Below are positions 43,357-52,925 of a stretch of DNA of 64,000 bases, in pieces. Every line of letters starts with the position of its first letter. Within the stretch, counting starts at the first letter, position 1. Source of the DNA: Falsihalocynthiibacter halioticoli (GTDB taxonomy: Bacteria > Pseudomonadota > Alphaproteobacteria > Rhodobacterales > Rhodobacteraceae); contig NZ_JAOYFC010000002.1 in the NCBI RefSeq assembly GCF_025802015.1, positions 1,090,163-1,154,162 on the forward strand, written 5' to 3'. The notes beneath the pieces were generated by a model. The model saw only the letters and a program-made list of their open reading frames with translations. It was not told the origin of the DNA and ran no database searches. Made by a program: the position numbers and the translations under genes.

Positions 43357-43375
43357 GCTTGATTTAGTACCAAGC
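43357..43375 (-). promoter_or_regulatory. Candidate lux-box-like inverted repeat before luxI
   Basis: GCTTG and CAAGC are arranged as an inverted repeat over 19 bases, ending 15 bases upstream of the luxI start. The arms are short (5 bases) and the site is close to the start codon, so support is weak. Confidence 0.3.
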
Positions 43376-43402
43376 CCCATGATCAAACGACGACCGTCTT
43401 TG

Positions 43403-44014
43403 CTATAGCAGCCTATAATCCTTTGCGCGTTGAATTGCCTCTGCGGTGGTCCGGGCGAGCAATTTTTGCCGGGCCGCAGTTAATCGTGCCTTGAGGGCAC
43501 TCTCCGAGATATTCAATTTTGCAGCTGCCGCCGCATGCCGATCGCCATCTGCTATATATCGCAGGGCTTCGATTTGAGCCTTGGTTAGGCTCTCCGGCGG
43601 CTCCGTTAGTGCGTGAAGCCGTCGTACGATTAGCTCGATCTCTTCGATCTCGCTATCTGTGAACTCGCGGTCAGAGTGTGCAAAACTCGCAATCGTCCGA
43701 GAACTGATCGGACCGCAAGAAACTGTTAACCCATAGTTCAGGCCGTATTCTTTTGCCTGCTCCAGGATTCCGAACGGGTCGGGAAAGCCGAAATCGCGCC
43801 ACCTACTAGCGCCTTCCGTACTAAAGCCCCACGCGATTGTGGGGTCCCTCAGAGCATAGCCTTGCTCTGTGTAATAATCAGTCCACCGCTTATCGTATGT
43901 CTGGAACGACATAAGCGGAGAGGCGAACCTAATATGCAGCCCTACGAAGTAACCCGCTGGCGCGAGCAACCCTAAGGTATGTAGTTCTAAATCGAGGCCT
44001 ATCTTACTGGACAT
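43403..44014 (-). CDS. luxR: LuxR-family autoinducer-responsive regulator
   Basis: A 203-residue protein. The N-terminal autoinducer-binding domain has the pattern RWTDYYTEQGYALRDP, matching the W-Y-DP ligand residues of TraR/LuxR. The C-terminal helix-turn-helix runs from LTKAQIEALRYIADGD through NISESALKARL to the end. The canonical TxxEIA of the HTH is replaced by RHAAAAA, so its DNA specificity may be unusual. It should sense the AHL made by the adjacent synthase. It is somewhat shorter than typical LuxR proteins (about 240). Confidence 0.9.
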   Translation of the reverse strand: MSSKIGLDLELHTLGLLAPAGYFVGLHIRFASPLMSFQTYDKRWTDYYTEQGYALRDPTIAWGFSTEGASRWRDFGFPDPFGILEQAKEYGLNYGLTVSCGPISSRTIASFAHSDREFTDSEIEEIELIVRRLHALTEPPESLTKAQIEALRYIADGDRHAAAAAKLNISESALKARLTAARQKLLARTTAEAIQRAKDYRLL

Positions 44015-44173
44015 GTCTTTTTAGACAAGTTGCAGAAATCTCAGTCAACCTTAAAGTGTACCTACGATCAATATTTTGATTTGCGCCAACATCATGATTT
44101 CAAAGGTTAACAAAGCCGTTGTTTGATTGATGTCCCTGCCGGAAGGCGCTGATCACGGCCAATATTTCTCTTG

Positions 44174-44187
44174 GGTGCAATTGCACC
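44174..44187. promoter_or_regulatory. Perfect palindrome upstream of luxR
   Basis: GGTGCAATTGCACC is a perfect 14-base palindrome 160 bases upstream of luxR. The half-site TGCA resembles tra/lux boxes, but the spacing between halves is two bases shorter than in the Agrobacterium tra box. A regulator site is plausible. Confidence 0.4.
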
Positions 44188-44318
44188 GTGTCTAGAAAAT
44201 GTTGGCTTGTTATTGAGCGGAGTAAACGAGTCATTCTTTCCAATAGGAAATGAAAGCCTCAAGCCTGTAAATTAATAAGTTTTGCTTGTTCGTGAGTAAT
44301 AGTTGGTACAGTAGTTAG

Positions 44319-44370
44319 TTCAACATTGTGTGTTGAAAAGCGAAAGCCCCGTATTTTTACGGGGCTTTCG
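44319..44370. ncRNA. Two adjacent perfect hairpins, possible small RNA or second terminator
   Basis: TTCAACA/TGTTGAA (44319-44337, 5-base loop) is followed by CGAAAGCCCCGTA/TACGGGGCTTTCG (44341-44370, 4-base loop). Neither strand has a clean T tract after the second stem. It may be a second terminator for the ribosomal operon on the minus strand, or the 3' end of a short plus-strand RNA. No promoter could be assigned. Confidence 0.3.
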
Positions 44371-44395
44371 TGACTCTGCAGGCAAGAAAAACAAA

Positions 44396-44421
44396 AGCCG
44401 CGTGAGGTTGATCACGCGGCT
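44396..44421 (-). terminator. Terminator of the alpha operon after rplQ
   Basis: A 9-base-pair stem, AGCCGCGTG with CACGCGGCT, followed on the minus strand by TTTTGTTTTT. It lies 18 bases after the rplQ stop codon. Confidence 0.9.
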
Positions 44422-44438
44422 CTGAATTTTAGAAAAGC

Positions 44439-44858
44439 TTACTCTGCTGCGGCTTCTTCTGCTGCAACGCGCTCTTTGTCGCCTTTGCCTTTTGCTTCAA
44501 CATCGCGGTCAACAAACTCGATGATTGCCATCGGTGCCATGTCACCATAACGGAAGCCAGCTTTCAGAACGCGAACGTATCCGCCCTGACGATCTTTGTA
44601 GCGTGGACCAAGCACGTCGAACAATTTTGCAACATATGCATCCTGCTTCAAACGGGCTGCTGCCTGGCGGCGAGCGTGCAAATCACCACGTTTACCTAGC
44701 GTCACCAGCTTCTCGATGATTCGCTTAAGTTCTTTGGCTTTTGGAAGTGTTGTTTTGATCTGCTCATGTTCGATGAGCGAGCCAGCCATGTTCGCAAAGA
44801 GCGCCTTACGGTGCTCGTGTGTACGGTTCAGGCGGCGGTAACCTCTAGCGTGACGCAT
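44439..44858 (-). CDS. rplQ: 50S ribosomal protein L17
   Basis: A 139-residue protein beginning MRHARGYRRLNRTHEHRKAL with LANMAG-type FANMAGSLIEHEQIKTTL, diagnostic for L17. The acidic, alanine-rich C-terminus (EERVAAEEAAAE type) is common in alphaproteobacteria. Last gene of the alpha operon; 139 bases separate it from rpoA. Confidence 0.98.
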   Translation of the reverse strand: MRHARGYRRLNRTHEHRKALFANMAGSLIEHEQIKTTLPKAKELKRIIEKLVTLGKRGDLHARRQAAARLKQDAYVAKLFDVLGPRYKDRQGGYVRVLKAGFRYGDMAPMAIIEFVDRDVEAKGKGDKERVAAEEAAAE

Positions 44859-44997
44859 TGTGTATCTCCTTTAGCGTTTTACTTTGTCTGGCAGCCGATG
44901 CGTGTCAGCCACTCTCCTTGGGGCATATGCCCTGATGTTCCCCGCATAGGCGGGTATTCGGACCGAGGGGCAGGCTTTTGCCCACCCCCCGATATTC

Positions 44998-46014
44998 TTA
45001 AAACTGGTCTTCGAATTTCTTGGCCAGATCTTCGATGTTATCCGGTGGCCAATCTTCGACATCCATACCGAGGTGCAGACCCATACCGGAAAGAACCTCT
45101 TTGATTTCGTTCAAAGATTTCCGGCCGAAGTTTGGTGTACGAAGCATCTCTGCTTCGGTCTTCTGGATCAGGTCGCCGATATAAACGATGTTGTCGTTCT
45201 TGAGGCAGTTTGCCGAACGTACAGACAGTTCCAGCTCGTCCACTTTCTTGAGCAGAAGCGGGTTGAACTCGAGGCCATCGTCTTCTTCCTGACGGCTTGC
45301 AGATTCTGGCTCGTCGAAGTTGACGAATGTTGCAAGCTGGTCCTGAAGAATACGCGCAGCGAATGCTACAGCGTCCTCTGGAGGGATCGAACCGTCTGTT
45401 TCAAGCTTCAGTGTGAGCTTGTCATAGTCGAGAACCTGACCTTCGCGTGTAGGCTGCACGTCATAGGAAACGCGCTTTACTGGCGAGAAGATCGCGTCGA
45501 TTGGCATAAGGCCGATCGGAGCATCTTCTGGACGGTTCTTGTCTGCGGAAACATAGCCTTTGCCGGTTTCAACAGTCAGTTCCATGAACAGGTCTGCGCC
45601 ATCGTCGAGGTGACAAATAACGTGATCCTTGTTCAGAACCTCGATGCCTGCGCTCTCGGAAATATCGCCAGCTGTTACGATTTGTGGGCCTTTAGCCGAG
45701 ATCGAAACGCGCTTCGGACCTTCGACTTCCATACGGATCGCTACACCTTTGAGGTTCAGAACCACATCGGTGACGTCTTCGCGAACGCCGGAGATCGAGG
45801 AGAATTCATGCAGGACGTTGTCAATCTGCACGCTTGTGATAGCTGCGCCCTGAAGCGAGCTCATCAAAACGCGGCGCAGAGCGTTACCCAATGTGAGACC
45901 AAAGCCGCGCTCAAGCGGTTCGGCAATCACAGTGGCTTGACGTGCTGGCTCATTGCCCGGCTTAACGTCAAGTTGCGTTGGTTTAATCAGTTCCTGCCAG
46001 TTCTTGTGGATCAT
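44998..46014 (-). CDS. rpoA: RNA polymerase alpha subunit
   Basis: A 338-residue protein. The N-terminal assembly domain (IAEPLERGFGLTLGNALRRV) runs to about residue 235, then a linker and the C-terminal domain (VDELELSVRSANCLKNDNI, PNFGRKSLNEIKEVL) that contacts UP elements and activators. Normal length. It sits between rpsK and rplQ as usual. Confidence 0.99.
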   Translation of the reverse strand: MIHKNWQELIKPTQLDVKPGNEPARQATVIAEPLERGFGLTLGNALRRVLMSSLQGAAITSVQIDNVLHEFSSISGVREDVTDVVLNLKGVAIRMEVEGPKRVSISAKGPQIVTAGDISESAGIEVLNKDHVICHLDDGADLFMELTVETGKGYVSADKNRPEDAPIGLMPIDAIFSPVKRVSYDVQPTREGQVLDYDKLTLKLETDGSIPPEDAVAFAARILQDQLATFVNFDEPESASRQEEDDGLEFNPLLLKKVDELELSVRSANCLKNDNIVYIGDLIQKTEAEMLRTPNFGRKSLNEIKEVLSGMGLHLGMDVEDWPPDNIEDLAKKFEDQF

Positions 46015-46084
46015 GCTGTCGCCTCCATTCTTGTTTCTAGCCCATGTCCCTAAGCTGGAAACACCCGAGGATCAAAATGACGAA

Positions 46085-46114
46085 CTCGGGCCTGTCCATT
46101 CAGACAAGCCCGAG
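46085..46114 (-). other. Intercistronic hairpin between rpsK and rpoA
   Basis: CTCGGGC (46085-46091) pairs with GCCCGAG (46108-46114), with TGTC/GACA continuing the stem after one mismatch. There is no T tract, so it looks like a processing or stability element rather than a terminator. Confidence 0.55.
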
Positions 46115-46125
46115 CAAGTTTGAAA

Positions 46126-46515
46126 TTATACGCGGCGGCGCTTTGGTGGGCGGCAGCCGTTGTGTGCCATCGGCGTCACGTCACGAATAGACGTGATGTT
46201 AAAGCCAATCGCAGCCAGTGCGCGCAGGGCGCTTTCGCGTCCGCCACCTGGGCCTTGCACTTCAACCTCAAGCGTTTTCACGCCGTGTTCTTGTGCTTTC
46301 TTACCTGCGTCCTCAGCAGCCATCTGAGCAGCGTAAGGAGTCGATTTACGCGATCCTTTGAAACCCATAGTACCAGCGGACGACCAGGAAATGGCGTTGC
46401 CTTGTACGTCGGAGATAAGGATCTTGGTGTTGTTGAACGAGCTGTTCACATGGGCAACACCAGATGCAATGTTCTTGCGCTCTTTTTTCTTCGCGCGAAC
46501 CTTTTCACGTGCCAT
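46126..46515 (-). CDS. rpsK: 30S ribosomal protein S11
   Basis: A 129-residue S11 with IASGVAHVNSSFNNTKILIS and the C-terminal NITSIRDVTPMAHNGCRPPK followed by KRRRV. It lines the platform of the small subunit near the mRNA exit. It lies 15 bases after rpsM. Confidence 0.99.
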   Translation of the reverse strand: MAREKVRAKKKERKNIASGVAHVNSSFNNTKILISDVQGNAISWSSAGTMGFKGSRKSTPYAAQMAAEDAGKKAQEHGVKTLEVEVQGPGGGRESALRALAAIGFNITSIRDVTPMAHNGCRPPKRRRV

Positions 46516-46530
46516 CAGATCAACCCTCCC

Positions 46531-46899
46531 TTATTTCTTCTTACCGGCAATGGCCTTTGCTGGGCCTTTGCGTGTACGAGCGTTTGTGTGTGTACGCTGA
46601 CCGCGCACAGGAAGGTTGCGGCGATGACGCAGACCGCGATAGCAGCCAAGGTCCATCAGGCGCTTGATGTTCATCTGTGTCTCACGACGCAGGTCACCTT
46701 CGACGTTGTAGTTTGCGTCGATGTGCTCGCGGATGTTCAGAACTTCGCTGTCCGAAAGCTCGTTTACGCGGCGGGAGGCGTCGATGCCAACTGCTTCGCA
46801 AATTTCTTTGGCGGAAGTGTTACCGATTCCGGTGATATAAGTGAGGGCGATCGGGACCCGCTTGTGGGTCGGGATGTTTACGCCGGCGATACGTGCCAC
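46531..46899 (-). CDS. rpsM: 30S ribosomal protein S13
   Basis: A 122-residue S13 starting with GTG (VARIAGVNIPTHKRVPIAL) and ending GPAKAIAGKKK. The GTG at 46899 has AAGGA upstream and gives the family's usual length; an upstream in-frame ATG at 46950 would add 17 unrelated residues. S13 contacts the large subunit and P-site tRNA. Confidence 0.97.
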   Translation of the reverse strand: MARIAGVNIPTHKRVPIALTYITGIGNTSAKEICEAVGIDASRRVNELSDSEVLNIREHIDANYNVEGDLRRETQMNIKRLMDLGCYRGLRHRRNLPVRGQRTHTNARTRKGPAKAIAGKKK

Positions 46900-46956
46900 G
46901 TTGTATATTCCTTTTCGTTGCGGTTCCGTAACTCCAGAACCTTTTTTCACAACATA

Positions 46957-46983
46957 AGCCCGAAGGCATGATGCCTGCGGGCT
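46957..46983 (-). other. Intercistronic hairpin between adk and rpsM
   Basis: A 12-base-pair stem with one mismatch: AGCCCG and AGGCAT on the left, ATGCCT and CGGGCT on the right. It lies in the 190-base gap between adk and rpsM. The following sequence on the minus strand is only moderately T-rich, so partial termination is possible. Confidence 0.6.
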
Positions 46984-47090
46984 ACGCTGAATCTCTGATT
47001 AGACAACTCAATGCTGCGGGGTCGCGTTCCCCAAGGCAAAAACTGATTCTTGTCTAGGAAGGCTCGACTTAAGCTCTTTTCCCAATAAGG

Positions 47091-47746
47091 TCAAGCGGCC
47101 TTTGTCTGCTTGAGAACGCCACGGATTGCATCCGCTACTTCGTCTATCTCTCCGAGGCCATCTACCGGTGCCAAATCACCTTTGGCATAGTAATAGCCGA
47201 TGAGCGGAGAGGTATCGCGATAATAGGCCATAAGCCGTGTTTTCAGCGATTCCTCGTTGTCATCAGCACGGCGCTTCATCTCGGTTCCGCCACAGTTATC
47301 GCAGACGCCTTCAACCTTCGGCTTCTTCAGTTCGTCATGGAACCCTTCGCCGCAGTTTGCACATGTGTAGCGCCCAGTGATCCGAGCAACGAGCGCGTCG
47401 TCATCAACCCGCATCTCAACAACTGCACCAAGTGTCTGACCAAGGCGCTCGAGCAATTGGCTAAGCGCATCAGCCTGGGCCAATGTGCGCGGGAAGCCAT
47501 CAAAGATGAATCCCCCCTTGCTTTCGGTCGAGGTAAGTTGCTCTTCGATCAGGCCGATAACGATCTCGTCGGTAACGAGGTTGCCTGCATCCATAACAGC
47601 CGCAACCTTCTTACCCATTTCAGTTCCAGAGGTACGGGCGGCGCGGAGCATATCGCCGGTTGAGAGCTGAACCATGTCGCGCTCTTCAACCAGAATTCTT
47701 GCTTGCGTTCCTTTCCCGGCACCGGGTGGTCCCAACAGGATAATGT

Positions 47747-47750
<4 letters not shown>
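47091..47750 (-). CDS. adk: Adenylate kinase
   Basis: A 219-residue long-form adenylate kinase: P-loop LLGPPGAGKGTQA at the N-terminus, DGFPRTLAQADAL near 85, and a LID with four cysteines (YTCANCGEGFH, GVCDNCGG) that likely bind zinc. It balances AMP, ADP and ATP. It overlaps secY by ATGA, as in many spc operons. Confidence 0.98.
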
Positions 47751-49105
<1,355 letters not shown>

Positions 49106-49127
49106 TCGGCCTCTCCCTGTCACGAAA

Positions 49128-49161
49128 AGCGCCGCCAGACCATTTTCCGGTCGGCGGCGCT
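49128..49161 (-). other. Intercistronic hairpin between rplO and secY
   Basis: AGCGCCGCC and GACC pair with GGTC and GGCGGCGCT, with one bulged base, giving a 13-pair stem; TTTT follows on the minus strand. It could be a partial terminator lowering secY relative to ribosomal proteins. Confidence 0.65.
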
Positions 49162-49208
49162 GGAAAACTTATGTTTATGTAAGCGGCCAGAGAGCCGCTC
49201 ACAAGCGC

Positions 49209-49688
49209 TTATTCAGCCGCTGCCTTCGGAGTTGCTGTAACTGTGAGCTTTCCGCCAGCTTTTTCAACAGCCTGGGTCGCTCCAGCTGACGCACCTGTGA
49301 CCTCAAGTGTCACTTTGGAAGTGATCTCGCCTTTGGCAAGAACACGCACGCCGTCAAGCTTACGACGAACAACGCCGGACTCAACCAGAACATCTTCGGT
49401 GATCGCAGATTTAGTATCGAGCTTCTTCGCGTCGATGAATTTCTGAATCAGGCCGAGGTTCACAACCGCGAACTTCTTGCGGTTTGGCTTGTTGAAACCA
49501 CGCTTTGGAAGGCGTTGGTACAATGGCATTTGGCCGCCCTCGTAACCATTGATGGCTACACCCGAGCGAGACTTTTGACCTTTGATACCACGACCACCAG
49601 TTTTACCAGTGCCAGAACCAGGACCACGACCAATACGTTTGCGTGGCTTTGTTGCGCCTGGGTTATCGTGAAGTTCGTGCAATTTCAT
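49209..49688 (-). CDS. rplO: 50S ribosomal protein L15
   Basis: A 159-residue L15 beginning MKLHELHDNPGATKPRKRIG with the GRGPGSGTGKTGGRGIKGQK glycine-rich segment. The start at 49688 has AAGGAG upstream; an in-frame extension to 49751 is not supported. L15 is a late-assembling core protein of the large subunit. Confidence 0.98.
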   Translation of the reverse strand: MKLHELHDNPGATKPRKRIGRGPGSGTGKTGGRGIKGQKSRSGVAINGYEGGQMPLYQRLPKRGFNKPNRKKFAVVNLGLIQKFIDAKKLDTKSAITEDVLVESGVVRRKLDGVRVLAKGEITSKVTLEVTGASAGATQAVEKAGGKLTVTATPKAAAE

Positions 49689-49816
49689 GTCGCTTCTCCT
49701 TTTGCCGGAACTGCCCCCCAGCGACGGATTGGGGCAAACGCGGCGTTGCAATTAAAACTCTTCCGCTCAGTAGAACGGCATTGGCTGACCCCTTGCAGGA
49801 TCAGCCGATAAGGCAC

Positions 49817-50005
49817 TTAGCCTTTTTCTTCGATGATCTCAACCATGTGGGAGATCTTTGCGACCATGCCACGTACGGCTGGAGTGTCTTCCAGCTCGCG
49901 GGTTTTGTGCATCTTGTTGAGGCCCAGACCGATCAGCGTTTCGCGCTGCTTGGAGGGGCGACGGATTGGCGAACCAATCTGCTTAACAACGATAGTTTTA
50001 GCCAT
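49817..50005 (-). CDS. rpmD: 50S ribosomal protein L30
   Basis: A 62-residue L30: MAKTIVVKQIGSPIRRPSKQ then LIGLGLNKMHKTRELEDTPA, the diagnostic motif. It lies 11 bases after rpsE and 128 bases before rplO. Confidence 0.98.
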   Translation of the reverse strand: MAKTIVVKQIGSPIRRPSKQRETLIGLGLNKMHKTRELEDTPAVRGMVAKISHMVEIIEEKG

Positions 50006-50016
50006 GTCGTATCTCC

Positions 50017-50607
50017 TTAAGCTTCAGCAGCTTCAGTTGCTTCGGCAGCAGGCTCAGCGGCAGCAGGAGCGGCCTCTTTACCCAGAATGTCAGCAACTTT
50101 CTTACCGCGACGCTGTGCAACCATACGAGGGGAAGCCTCTTTGGTCAGACCGTCGATAGTCGCGCGGATCATGTTGTAAGGGTTTTGCGAACCGATAGAT
50201 TTCGCAACAACGTCTTGAACACCGAGCATTTCGAAAACAGCACGCATTGGACCACCGGCGATGATACCAGTACCTTGTGGTGCTGTGCGCATCACAACTT
50301 TACCTGCGCCGTGACGACCTTCGACGTCGTGGTGCAGTGTACGGCCTTCGCGCAGAGGTACGCGGACCAGCTGACGTTTGGCTTGCTCTGTCGCCTTGCG
50401 GATAGCTTCAGGAACTTCTTTCGCTTTCCCTTTGCCAAAGCCCACACGGCCTTTTTGGTCACCAACAACTACGAGAGCGGCGAAGCCAAAACGCTTACCA
50501 CCTTTAACAGTCTTGGAAACACGGTTAATCGCAACGAGGCGATCTGCAAATTCAGGTGTCTCTTCGCGGTCGCGACGAGGTCCCCGACGATTTTCACGTT
50601 CTGCCAT
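50017..50607 (-). CDS. rpsE: 30S ribosomal protein S5
   Basis: A 196-residue S5 with VSKTVKGGKRFGFAALVVVG and GTGIIAGGPMRAVFEMLGV. S5 guards decoding fidelity with S4. The Ala/Glu-rich C-terminal tail (PAAAEPAAEATEAAEA) is an extension beyond the E. coli length (167), common in alphaproteobacteria. Confidence 0.98.
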   Translation of the reverse strand: MAERENRRGPRRDREETPEFADRLVAINRVSKTVKGGKRFGFAALVVVGDQKGRVGFGKGKAKEVPEAIRKATEQAKRQLVRVPLREGRTLHHDVEGRHGAGKVVMRTAPQGTGIIAGGPMRAVFEMLGVQDVVAKSIGSQNPYNMIRATIDGLTKEASPRMVAQRRGKKVADILGKEAAPAAAEPAAEATEAAEA

Positions 50608-50688
50608 GAGGCATTCCTTTCATAAGGCGCAGTGCGCCAGAAAAACTCAATCCAAGTGAAGCCGCCGAAACGGCCCCCCGGATCATCG

Positions 50689-50708
50689 GGGCGGCGAGAA
50701 CGCCGCCC
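50689..50708 (-). other. Intercistronic hairpin between rplR and rpsE
   Basis: GGGCGGCG and CGCCGCCC form a perfect 8-base-pair stem with a 4-base loop, seven bases after the rplR stop. No T tract follows, so stabilisation or processing is more likely than termination. Confidence 0.55.
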
Positions 50709-50715
50709 GCAAGTC

Positions 50716-51075
50716 TTAGAACTTCAAGCCACCTTCACGCGCAGCATCGGCCAGAGCCTTTACTTTGCCATGAAAGAGGAAGCCGCCACGATCGAAGTAG
50801 CAGTCTTCTACACCAGCTTTCTTGCCACGCTCCGCAATTGCGGCGCCGACTTTTGTTGCTGCGTCGATGTTGTTCTTGCCAACTACGCCCAGATCCTTCT
50901 CGAGAGTAGAAGCTGAGGCGAGAGTTACGCCGTTTACATCGTCGATCAACTGAACACTGATGTTCTTGTTGGAGCGGTGCACCGAAAGACGAACGCGACC
51001 AGCGTTCACCTTGCGGAGCTTGTTCCGAACGCGCAGGCGGCGTTTCAGAAACAGATTTCTTTTGCTGTTTGCCAT
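50716..51075 (-). CDS. rplR: 50S ribosomal protein L18
   Basis: A 119-residue L18 with RVRNKLRKVNAGRVRLSVHR and the C-terminal CYFDRGGFLFHGKVKALADA followed by AREGGLKF. It binds 5S rRNA in the central protuberance. It is 11 bases downstream of rplF. Confidence 0.98.
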   Translation of the reverse strand: MANSKRNLFLKRRLRVRNKLRKVNAGRVRLSVHRSNKNISVQLIDDVNGVTLASASTLEKDLGVVGKNNIDAATKVGAAIAERGKKAGVEDCYFDRGGFLFHGKVKALADAAREGGLKF

Positions 51076-51086
51076 GTCCTGGGTCC

Positions 51087-51620
51087 TTACTTCTTCTTAC
51101 CTTCCTTGCGGAAGATATACTCGTCTTTGTACTTGATGCCCTTGCCTTTGTATGGCTCGGGTTTACGCCATTCGCGAATGTTTGCCGCGACTTGGCCAAC
51201 AAGCTGACTGTCGATACCTTCAACAAGAACTTGAGTGGGCTTAGGGGCTGTGACTGTTACGCCAGCAGGCACCTCGAAGTTCACTTCATGCGACAGGCCG
51301 AGGTTCAGCTTAAGAACATTGCCAGTCATCTGAGCACGATAACCAACACCGTTGATTTCGAGCTCTTTCTTGAAGCCTTCTGTTACGCCAGTCACCAGAT
51401 TCTGGATCACTGTGCGCGACATACCCCACTGCTGACGAGCACGCTTGGATTTCGAGCGTGGTTCAACAGTTACGGCGTCATCGGCAACAACCAACGTCAC
51501 TTCGTCAGTTGCTGTGAAGTCGAGTGTCCCTTTCGGGCCCTTTACTTCGATTTTTTGGCCGGAGACCGCGGCAGTTACGCCTGCGGGTAGGGCCACTGGT
51601 TTTTTACCAATACGAGACAT
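51087..51620 (-). CDS. rplF: 50S ribosomal protein L6
   Basis: A 177-residue L6: MSRIGKKPVALPAGVTAAVS, the internal repeat domains, and the C-terminal PEPYKGKGIKYKDEYIFRKE with GKKK. It sits near the factor-binding site of the large subunit. Confidence 0.99.
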   Translation of the reverse strand: MSRIGKKPVALPAGVTAAVSGQKIEVKGPKGTLDFTATDEVTLVVADDAVTVEPRSKSKRARQQWGMSRTVIQNLVTGVTEGFKKELEINGVGYRAQMTGNVLKLNLGLSHEVNFEVPAGVTVTAPKPTQVLVEGIDSQLVGQVAANIREWRKPEPYKGKGIKYKDEYIFRKEGKKK

Positions 51621-51632
51621 CCTGATGACCTC

Positions 51633-52025
51633 CTAGAATACGGTGCAAAGCACTTCGCCGCCAACATTGGCTGCGCGTGCATTTGCGTCCGACATCACAC
51701 CCTTAGGTGTGGAGACAACGGAAATCCCGAGGCCCTGACGGACAACTGGAATGTCTTTGACGCTTGCATAAACGCGACGACCAGGCGTGGAAACACGCTT
51801 GAGGTCACGGATTACAGGAGTACCGTCAAAGTACTTCAGGCTGATTTCGATGGCCGGGTGGCCGTCTTTGCCAGTGGTTTTTTCGTAACCGCGGATGTAG
51901 CCTTCAGACTGAAGAACATCCAGAACCCATGCACGGAGCTTCGACGCAGGTGTTTCCACTGTCGATTTGCCGCGCATTTGAGCGTTACGGATACGAGTGA
52001 GCATATCACCGATAGGATCGTTCAT
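51633..52025 (-). CDS. rpsH: 30S ribosomal protein S8
   Basis: A 130-residue S8: MNDPIGDMLTRIRNAQMRGK at the N-terminus and GLGISVVSTPKGVMSDANAR near the end. In E. coli S8 represses the spc operon by binding its mRNA near rplE; whether that holds here is not evident from the sequence. Confidence 0.99.
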   Translation of the reverse strand: MNDPIGDMLTRIRNAQMRGKSTVETPASKLRAWVLDVLQSEGYIRGYEKTTGKDGHPAIEISLKYFDGTPVIRDLKRVSTPGRRVYASVKDIPVVRQGLGISVVSTPKGVMSDANARAANVGGEVLCTVF

Positions 52026-52037
52026 ATCGTATCTCCC

Positions 52038-52343
52038 TTACCAGCTTGACTTGACCATACCGGGGATCTGGCCTGTGGAGCCCAGTTCCCGCAGCGCGAT
52101 CCGGCTGACTTTGAGCTTACGGTAGTAAGCGTGGGGACGACCCGTCAGCTGGCAACGGTTGTGAAGCCGTGTAGCGGACGAATTGCGTGGAAGTTTCGCA
52201 AGCTTGAGGCGAGCAGTAAAACGCTCTTCCATCGACTTGCTTTCGTCGTTTGCGATCTCTTTAAGAGCAGCACGTTTGGCGGCGTATTTCTCCACCAGCT
52301 TAGCGCGCTTCTTTTCGCGTTCGATCATTGCTTTTTTAGCCAT
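52038..52343 (-). CDS. rpsN: 30S ribosomal protein S14
   Basis: A 101-residue long-form S14 without the zinc-binding cysteines: MAKKAMIEREKKRAKLVEKY, then RLHNRCQLTGRPHAYYRKLK and the C-terminal GQIPGMVKSSW. Zinc-free (C-minus) type, so not subject to zinc-dependent exchange. Confidence 0.98.
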   Translation of the reverse strand: MAKKAMIEREKKRAKLVEKYAAKRAALKEIANDESKSMEERFTARLKLAKLPRNSSATRLHNRCQLTGRPHAYYRKLKVSRIALRELGSTGQIPGMVKSSW

Positions 52344-52364
52344 GTCTAACCTTTCCTTCCGCGA

Positions 52365-52925
52365 TCAGCTGTTAAAGGGCATGTTGAAATGCTTCAACAG
52401 CGCCTTTGCTTCCGCGTCAGTAGCTGCGGTGGTGGCGATTACGATATCCATACCCCAAATCTCGTCGACCTTGTCGTACTCGATTTCAGGGAAAACGATG
52501 TGCTCTTTCAGACCCATGGCGTAGTTGCCACGGCCGTCAAAGCTCTTGCCCGAAATGCCGCGGAAGTCACGGATACGAGGCATCGCGATGGTGATCAGAC
52601 GATCGAGGAATTCGTACATCTTATCGCCGCGCAGTGTCACTTTAACACCAAGAGGCATATCTTCACGAACCCGGAAACCCGCGATGGATTTCTTGGCTTT
52701 TGTGATGAGAACCTTTTGACCCGCAATCGCAGTGAGGTCAGCCTCAGCGGATTTGATCTTTTTGGTGTCGCGTGTGGTCTCGCCGATACCCATGTTCAGC
52801 ACGATCTTGTCGAGCTTCGGGATCTGCATCTCGTTTTTGTAGCCGAACTCTTCTTTAAGAGCGGCACGGATGCTGTCTTTGTAGACCGTCTTCAGGCGGG
52901 GTGTGTAGTTTGCAGTATCAAGCAT
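52365..52925 (-). CDS. rplE: 50S ribosomal protein L5
   Basis: A 186-residue L5: PRLKTVYKDSIRAALKEEFG at the start, KIVLNMGIGETTRDTK, and GNYAMGLKEHIVFPEIEYDK near the C-terminus. It binds 5S rRNA and contacts P-site tRNA. It shares one base with the rplX stop. Confidence 0.99.
   Translation of the reverse strand: MLDTANYTPRLKTVYKDSIRAALKEEFGYKNEMQIPKLDKIVLNMGIGETTRDTKKIKSAEADLTAIAGQKVLITKAKKSIAGFRVREDMPLGVKVTLRGDKMYEFLDRLITIAMPRIRDFRGISGKSFDGRGNYAMGLKEHIVFPEIEYDKVDEIWGMDIVIATTAATDAEAKALLKHFNMPFNS

Larger units (their letters stand above)
44015..44438. other. 424-base intergenic region between luxR and rplQ
   Basis: No gene is recognised. It holds the luxR upstream region with a 14-base palindrome at 44174, two adjacent hairpins at 44319-44370, and the rplQ terminator at 44396-44421. 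It is AT-richer than its surroundings. Confidence 0.6.

Noticed and set aside
44174..44187. Canonical tra/lux box upstream of luxR
   Set aside because: TGCA half-sites are two bases apart instead of four, and the site is 160 bases from the start; listed only as a palindrome.
45073..46053. 326-codon plus-strand frame opposite rpoA
   Set aside because: Fully antisense to a conserved essential gene, with no recognisable protein features.
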